DNA of 25,657 nt from the NCBI GenBank assembly GCA_032988165.1, contig JANTQF010000438.1, forward strand, positions 1 through 25,657. Direction: 5' to 3'. Below the pieces are notes generated by a model that had not been told where the DNA came from, made no database searches, and saw nothing but the letters and a program-made list of their open reading frames with translations. Origin of the DNA: Emmonsiellopsis sp. PD_33. Taxonomy: Eukaryota; Ascomycota; Eurotiomycetes; Onygenales; Ajellomycetaceae. Below, in pieces: positions 20,593 to 25,657 of this stretch. Positions within the stretch are counted from its first letter, which is position 1, and each line of letters begins with the position of its first letter. The position numbers were made by a program, and so were the translations under genes.

Positions 20593-22044
20593 TCACTTCC
20601 CATCCCCCCTCTGAACCCGCACCACCCTCCTCACCACCCCCTCCAACCCTTCCACCCCCGGCTCCCCAATATCCCCATTATCCCTGCGCTCATACAGCGT
20701 GCCCCCCTCCGTCCAGATCCTCCGTAGCGTGAGCACGGTGGCATTCGGCGCGCCGGATTCCCATGCTTCCTTTTCTAGGCGCCGGAGGTCGGGGAGCGGG
20801 GTGAAGGAGACGGTCCATTTTTTGTTGTCGTCGATGGTGGTGGTTTGGCGCTCGAATTCGGCGAGGATGGCGAGGGGTGTGGTGGTGAAGGAGTTTACTT
20901 TTAGGGCGCGGTTGAGGGAGGTGGAGGGGTGGAGGAGGGCGGAGAGGAGGAGGGTGCCGACGCTGGTTGGTGGGGGTTAGTTGAGGTGTGGATGTGTGGA
21001 TGTGTGTGTGTTAGAGGAGGGGGACAGGGGAAAGGGGGAAAGGGGAAAGGGGAAAAGGGGGGGTTGACGAGATGATATCTAACTCGTCGCATCAACCAAT
21101 CAACCCCCCATATACCCCCCCTTTCTTCCAACCGAAACCCCAAAAAAGCATATACATATCCATATCCATCCCAAAACACAAACAAAAAAGGGACCAAAAA
21201 AAAGAAAGAAAAAACACTCACTCCCCCATCGCCGTCAAACTAACCCTCCCCCCCCCATCCCCCAACAACCTCGCCTCCCTCCTCACCACATCAAACCCTC
21301 CCCCCCCCAACCCCGCATGCCCCGGCCCCATATACATCTCCGCATACGGACCCGTAACCAGATACGTATAATTCAGCCTCCCAACCGCATCCCCATCTCC
21401 ACCGGTCGGCGCCGCATCAACAATCTCCCTAATCGCCGCGCGCACTTGGAGCTTCACCTGGTGCGTGGGCTCGGTTGCCGAGGCGGGACTGTATTCGATG
21501 TCCGTGCCGTATTCGGAGGGGAAGAACCAGGTTACGCTGGGGGAGCGGGCGGCGAGCTTTAGGAGGGTGATTTGGTCGGCGAGGACGGGGCGGCCGACGG
21601 CGGAGATTATGGTGTCGATGTCTATTTGGGGTTTGTTAGTTCTGATATAATCTGGGGGTTGTGGTTGTTGGTAAGGGTAATTGCTGCTAATAAGGGCATG
21701 GATTGCTCAGTGTATTTAGAGAAACACGCCTAGGGGATGGATATATATGTGTCAACACCACCTACTCGGCCAGTTCCATGAACATAAACATATATATACG
21801 CACCCTTATACGCCCCCCAAACATCCTCTTCACTCCTCACATCGCCGACGATCACCTCGACGCCTCTGGCTTTGAGATCGGCAATGGTATCTGCCTTGTT
21901 CTCGACGGTGGAGGGGGAGGTGAAGATTGCCAGCCGGTTGAAGTGCGATTTTCCAGTGATGAGCGAGTTGAGGATGTATGTGCCGATTGTGCCCGTTGCG
22001 CCGAATATGAGGATGTTGCGCGGTTTGATGGTGGTGGGGGGCAT
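20593..22044 (-). CDS. NmrA-like / isoflavone-reductase-like NAD(P)-binding protein
   Basis: Exons on the minus strand are 22044-21804, 21621-21222 and 20962-20593, encoding 336 residues. The start MPPTTIKPRNILIFGATGT leads into a Rossmann nucleotide-binding loop GATGTIG at residues 15-21. Later come DIDTIISAVGRP, the family-typical FFPSEYGTD, and THQVKLQVRAAIRE, which contains the lysine that aligns with the reductase active site. NmrA-like proteins range from redox-sensing regulators (NmrA itself binds NAD+ and represses AreA) to NADPH reductases of the PCBER type. The FFPSEYG and lysine motifs favour the reductase-like side, but the substrate cannot be told. The second intron is long for this genome (259 nt) and carries purine/pyrimidine tracts, with an ACTAAC branch before its CAG acceptor. 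There is no biosynthetic neighbour to suggest a pathway. Confidence 0.88.
20963..21221 (-). repeat. Long NmrA-gene intron with GGGGAAA and TGTG low-complexity tracts
   Basis: Within this 259-nt intron the plus strand holds repeated GGGGAAA-like units (about 21018-21064) and a GGATGTGT/GTGTGT tract (about 20990-21012). Seen from the transcribed strand these are CCCCTTT and ACAC tracts upstream of the branch point. Confidence 0.7.
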
Positions 22045-22910
22045 TTTTTATGTTTTTTTTTTTTTGGCTTCTTTTTGGTTATAGATTTTTGCTTTTTTGG
22101 ATTAGATAGATAGATAGGGAAATAAATGATTTCTTTGGGAGGTTGGATTGCGGGGGGGGGGTTTTGGTTTAGATATCTAGGGCGGGGTGGTTAGGTGGCA
22201 TATATATATGTCTCCTTCAAATGGATAGCGAGGAGAACGAGATATCATCCTTTATGACTAGTTAGCAAAAGATAAATACGCAATAATAGAGCTAATCAGC
22301 GTCATAAGTTAAAGCCCACGGCTACCGAAAGCGACCCCATTGCTCGGAAAAATGAGCGGGGATAGTTTACCCCTAATAAGATAGCGGGGCGCATGGAGGG
22401 GTAAGGTGTAATATTATATTATATTATTAATACAACAGATAGGCACATTATAGTTAGTCTGGCTGCATATCGGATAATAGGCAGGCATACGGGATTTATT
22501 TTTCTTGGGCTGGGCTATCTTGATTAACATGATGAACTATACAATTCCAGGTTGGCTGTGGTAGGGATAAAATGTCAAAAGGGCACCAATCAGCGTGAAC
22601 AAGTGACGGATGAGATGAGGATGGGTACGTGTGAAGGATGATTGGTATATAGATATTGATACAGGCAATCTATTTATTGGAATATTTGCTTTGCAGAGTC
22701 TATAATAAACATGGTGGGCAGGATCAGAAGAATCTATTTAGATTCTAAACCAGAACAAGAAAATAAACAACACATAGAAAGAACCGGGAATATCTTTTTT
22801 TCAAACAAAGGAAAAATGACAGAAGAAAAAGCCCCCAAAACCCGCTCAGGATACTCCAAAACAATAACCACGAATCTCGCTGCCCTCTTTAGTATATATG
22901 GAGGCAAACC
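22045..22910. other. Intergenic region: NmrA-like promoter and aconitase 3' UTR
   Basis: 866 bp between two minus-strand genes. It contains a short TAGA microsatellite (22103-22117), an ATATAT tract near 22200 and an AT-only stretch (about 22411-22431). No gene is supported. The part nearest 22910 is the A-rich (plus strand) 3' UTR of the aconitase gene. Confidence 0.6.
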
Positions 22911-25369
22911 TTAGCTTTGGCCTTGATTAGCCCGCTTAGCCAAAAGATTCAACGCACTCCCCGCCAAAATAAACCCACACTGATCCTTACTCAATGTATG
23001 ATTCATCGGGATCTCCAACACCTCACCACCCTCCCTCTTCGTAACGCGCAACGAAACCTCTCCCTGGCCCGCGTTCGTCAACACCTCATACAACCCCACC
23101 GTATCAACCACATCACAGGCATCAATCTTCTCATAATCCGCCTTATCCTTGAACGTCAACGGCACAACACCCTGCTTCTTCAGATTCGTCTCGTGGATGC
23201 GCGCAAAGCTCTTCGCGGCAATGATGCGTCCACCGAGATATCGTGGCTGGAGCGCGGCGTGCTCGCGCGCGCTGCCCTCGCCGTAGTTATCTTCTGCGAC
23301 AACGAGCCATTCGGTGCCTGCGTCTTTCCATTTCGCGGCCAGGTCTGGGATGGAGTAGGTTTGGCCGTCAAGGTCGTAGGCGACGTTGGTCTCGCCGGTG
23401 GCGGCGTTGATGGCGCCGATTAGCGTGTTTGCGGAGATGTTGGGGAGGTGGCCTTTGTATTTGAGCCAGGGCCCGGCGGCGGAGATGGTGTCTGTCGTGC
23501 ATTGGCCTTTGACTTTGTAGAGGACGCGGAGGGAGGTGAGGTTGTTTGCTGGGAAGGGGGCGAAGGGCTCGAGGACGGCGAGGCGGTCAGAGGTCGGGGA
23601 GATGACGACGGGGCAGGTGGGGTCCGGGTCTCCAACGATGGGTTGGAAGTCTGGGTTTCCGGTTTCGAAACCTTCTTTGGGGAGGTCGATGCCGGTAGGG
23701 GCACGGAATTGGAAGGGCTTACCGCTTGGGGTTGAGAGGGTGTCGGTCATTGGGTTGAAGGTTGTGCTACCGCCGTAGGCCATGGCGGTGACGATTTCGG
23801 GAGAGGCGAGGAAGTTCATCGTTGCTGTGTTGCCGTCGTTGCGGCCGCGGAAGTTGCGGTTGTAGGAGGTGAGAATTGCATTGGTCTCGCCCTTCTTCAC
23901 GCCATCAGTCCGCTTCCATTGGCCGATACAGGGTCCACAGGCGTTGGCTAGGACAACTCCTCCAGCATCCGAGAAGGTATTCAGGGTCTGATCACGCTCC
24001 AAAGTAGCCCGGATCTGCTCACTTCCCGGGGTGATGAAAAAATCGGATTTTGGTTTCAGACCAGCCTCAGAAGCTTGCTTGACAAGGTCTTCAGCACGGG
24101 TCATGTCTTCATAGGAACTGTTGGTGCAGCTACCAATAAGTCCAGCAGACAAAGTTTCGGGCCACTTGTTCTCGCGTACTGTGTTTGCGAACGATGACAG
24201 AGGGACTGAAAGATCGGGAGTCATCGGTCCGTTGATATGTGGCTCAAGAGTGGAGAGATCAATTGTGATGTTCTGATCATATTCTGCGGCCCTATCCGCC
24301 CGGAGAAGATTCTGGGGGCCAGACGAGGAGATGCTTTGGGCAGTTATGGCGGCACGGCTTCGATTGGTGGCCCATAGATATGGCACCATGCTGGGCGAAA
24401 AGGGGAAAAGCGAAGTAGTCGCGCCAACTTCTGCTCCCATGTTGCAAATCGTCGCCATACCGGTGCAGCTTAGCGTCTCGACGCCAGGTCCATAGTACTC
24501 AATAATAAACCCAGTACCGCCCCGCACCGTCAATTTACCCGCCAGATGCAGAATGATATCCTTGGGAGCGGCCCAGCCAGAAAGCTTACCTTCCAGCTTG
24601 ACGCCAAGGATTTTCGGCGCCTTGAGTTCCCAGGGAGCATCCACAAGCGCATCCACGGCGTCCGCGCCACCAACACCAATAGCAATACCACCCAGCCCAC
24701 CAGCATTCGGCGTATGACTATCGGTACCCAGCATCAGCGTGCCCGGCGCGGCATAATTCTCCAGCACAGTCTGGTGAATAATCCCAGCCCCAGGCGGCCA
24801 AAACTCAATCCCATATCTCTTCGACGCAGACTGCAAAAAGTCAAACACCTCCTTATTCCCCTTGATCGACTCGGGCAAATCAACATCAGCCCCCTTCTCG
24901 CCCACAATCATATGGTCACAATGGATACTAGCCGGCACGGCGGTCGACTCCAGCCCACACGACATAAATTGCAACAGGGCCATTTGCGCAGAGGCATCCT
25001 GCATCGCGACACGGTCCGGCTTGATCTTCAGATTGGCCTGGCCGCGGATATTGGCGCCATTCTGGGTGCCGCTGAGCAGCGACTCTTCCACATTGTCCAG
25101 GTGGGAGTAGAGGATTTTTTCGGCGAGAGTGAGGGCGCGCTCCTGGCCGAGGACCCGGCGCACTTCGTCAAGATTTCTTTGGATTCTGCCGTAGGGTGGG
25201 TAGCGCCCGGTTGCGATCCCGCGGCGGACAATTCGGGCTCCAAGGGGGAGGCATGGTGCAAGCTTTTGAAACATATTATGAGCTTGGAGGAACACAAATA
25301 CGGGTGCTAAAGGTGAAGACTAACCTTCCGCGAGGCGGCTGCCCGTTGGCAGAAGTATTGCCCCAGCAT
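22911..25369 (-). CDS. acoB: Mitochondrial aconitase paralogue (Aco2/AcoB type)
   Basis: Exon 1 (25369-25325) encodes 15 residues and exon 2 (25262-22911) the rest, 798 in total. The start MLGQYFCQRAAASRK|LAP is preferred over a later in-frame ATG at 25295, which lies inside the intron. The N-terminus is rich in Arg and Ala without acids (GARIVRRGIATGRY), a likely mitochondrial presequence. The [4Fe-4S] cysteines are C394 (GSCTNSSYEDM), C457 and C460 (ACGPCIGQW). Substrate motifs HCDH, LGTDSHTPNAGG and the swivel domain YGEGSAREHAALQPR are present. Aconitase isomerises citrate and isocitrate; in yeast the second aconitase Aco2 contributes to lysine biosynthesis by dehydrating homocitrate. Several positions differ from canonical aconitase: TTDT for TTDH (T607), KYKGHL for KYRGHL (K618) and GSAREH for GSSREH (A680). 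These place it away from the main TCA enzyme. The paralogue assignment is inference from these differences. Confidence 0.92.
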
Positions 25370-25477
25370 CTTGACGTCTGTCTGGCAATTGAGGCGAGGA
25401 TGAAATGTCTGGAGAAATCTGGAGTAGAAGGCGGGTTTATGACTGGCGGCTGAGGTAAGCGGTTTAGCCGGCCGCTG

Positions 25478-25482
25478 ATTGG
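25478..25482 (-). promoter_or_regulatory. CCAAT box upstream of the aconitase gene
   Basis: Read on the minus strand, the sequence is CCAATCA, in the same orientation as the aconitase gene and about 110 nt upstream of its start codon. This matches the CCAAT-binding complex (Hap) consensus. In aspergilli that complex with HapX controls iron-dependent genes, aconitases included; the functional link here is inference. Confidence 0.45.
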
Positions 25483-25576
25483 CTGGGGCGGATGACTAAG
25501 GCCGATTTCGGTGCTGGCGGGCTGCCAAGGCAGGAATCAGAAAACTCGACCTCCCTAAAAAGCTTGGCAACCTCGC

Positions 25577-25582
25577 CACGTG
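25577..25582. promoter_or_regulatory. CACGTG E-box in the aconitase upstream region
   Basis: CACGTG in the context CCACGTGACCC lies about 210 nt upstream of the aconitase start codon. The same core with GAC following is found at 6007-6012, upstream of the LRR gene. Confidence 0.4.
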
Positions 25583-25657
25583 ACCCGACCTACAATATCA
25601 GGCCCGTGCACCTGGGCGACCTCACTAAAAAATAAATTACCTTACCATACAGTACCA

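Larger units (their letters stand above)
25370..25657. other. Aconitase upstream region to the window end
   Basis: The minus strand just above the start codon reads as a CT- and CA-rich leader. Further up are the CCAAT box and the CACGTG core described separately. No coding sequence is seen before the window ends. Confidence 0.6.

Noticed and set aside
20593..25369. The NmrA-like and aconitase genes as part of a biosynthetic cluster
   Set aside because: No backbone enzyme, transporter or pathway regulator lies nearby; the neighbours are housekeeping genes and the two genes are 866 bp apart with separate promoters.

Overview
The window reads as nuclear DNA of a filamentous ascomycete, most likely an Aspergillus or Penicillium relative (Eurotiales). 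The evidence is short introns (about 45-260 nt) with GT...AG ends and CTAAC/CTGAC-like branch sites, CT-rich leaders, and a set of recognisable fungal genes. I assembled every gene by hand from conserved protein sequence, splice signals and phase. Each complete model gives an uninterrupted frame with a family-typical length. The species assignment is an inference.

Layout, left to right: (1) 1-563, minus strand, the 5' part of a probable alpha/beta-hydrolase gene that runs off the window in a C-homopolymer-rich stretch; (2) 3310-4949, plus, a type I metacaspase of 455 aa in six exons; (3) 6578-9637, plus, a 981 aa F-box-like/leucine-rich-repeat protein with a long disordered tail; (4) 11133-11914, minus, ribosomal protein eS26 (121 aa, four coding exons); (5) 12316-14502, plus, a protein with four CBS domains, a PB1 domain and a C-terminal membrane anchor (659 aa); (6) 16352-20079, plus, karyopherin Pse1/Kap121 (importin beta-3, 1095 aa); (7) 20593-22044, minus, an NmrA-like Rossmann-fold protein (336 aa); (8) 22911-25369, minus, a mitochondrial aconitase paralogue of the Aco2/AcoB kind (798 aa).

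Genes 4 and 5 share a 400-bp divergent promoter containing a perfect TCACGTGA palindrome. Genes 3/4 and 6/7 are convergent. Genes 7 and 8 are both on the minus strand but are separated by 866 bp. The gene set is mainly housekeeping (translation, nuclear import, central metabolism, proteostasis). The genes do not form a biosynthetic cluster, and I see no transposon, tRNA, rRNA or CRISPR.

I did not find a clear new biological system. The most unusual signal is compositional. The plus strand switches repeatedly and sharply between C-rich/G-poor and G-rich/C-poor blocks of roughly 100-700 bp. The switches occur inside single exons and run through introns, most clearly in the LRR gene, the NmrA-like gene and the aconitase gene. 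Other points worth checking are non-canonical active-site residues in the aconitase paralogue, the CBS-PB1-membrane-anchor architecture, and candidate UTR introns in the metacaspase and eS26 genes.
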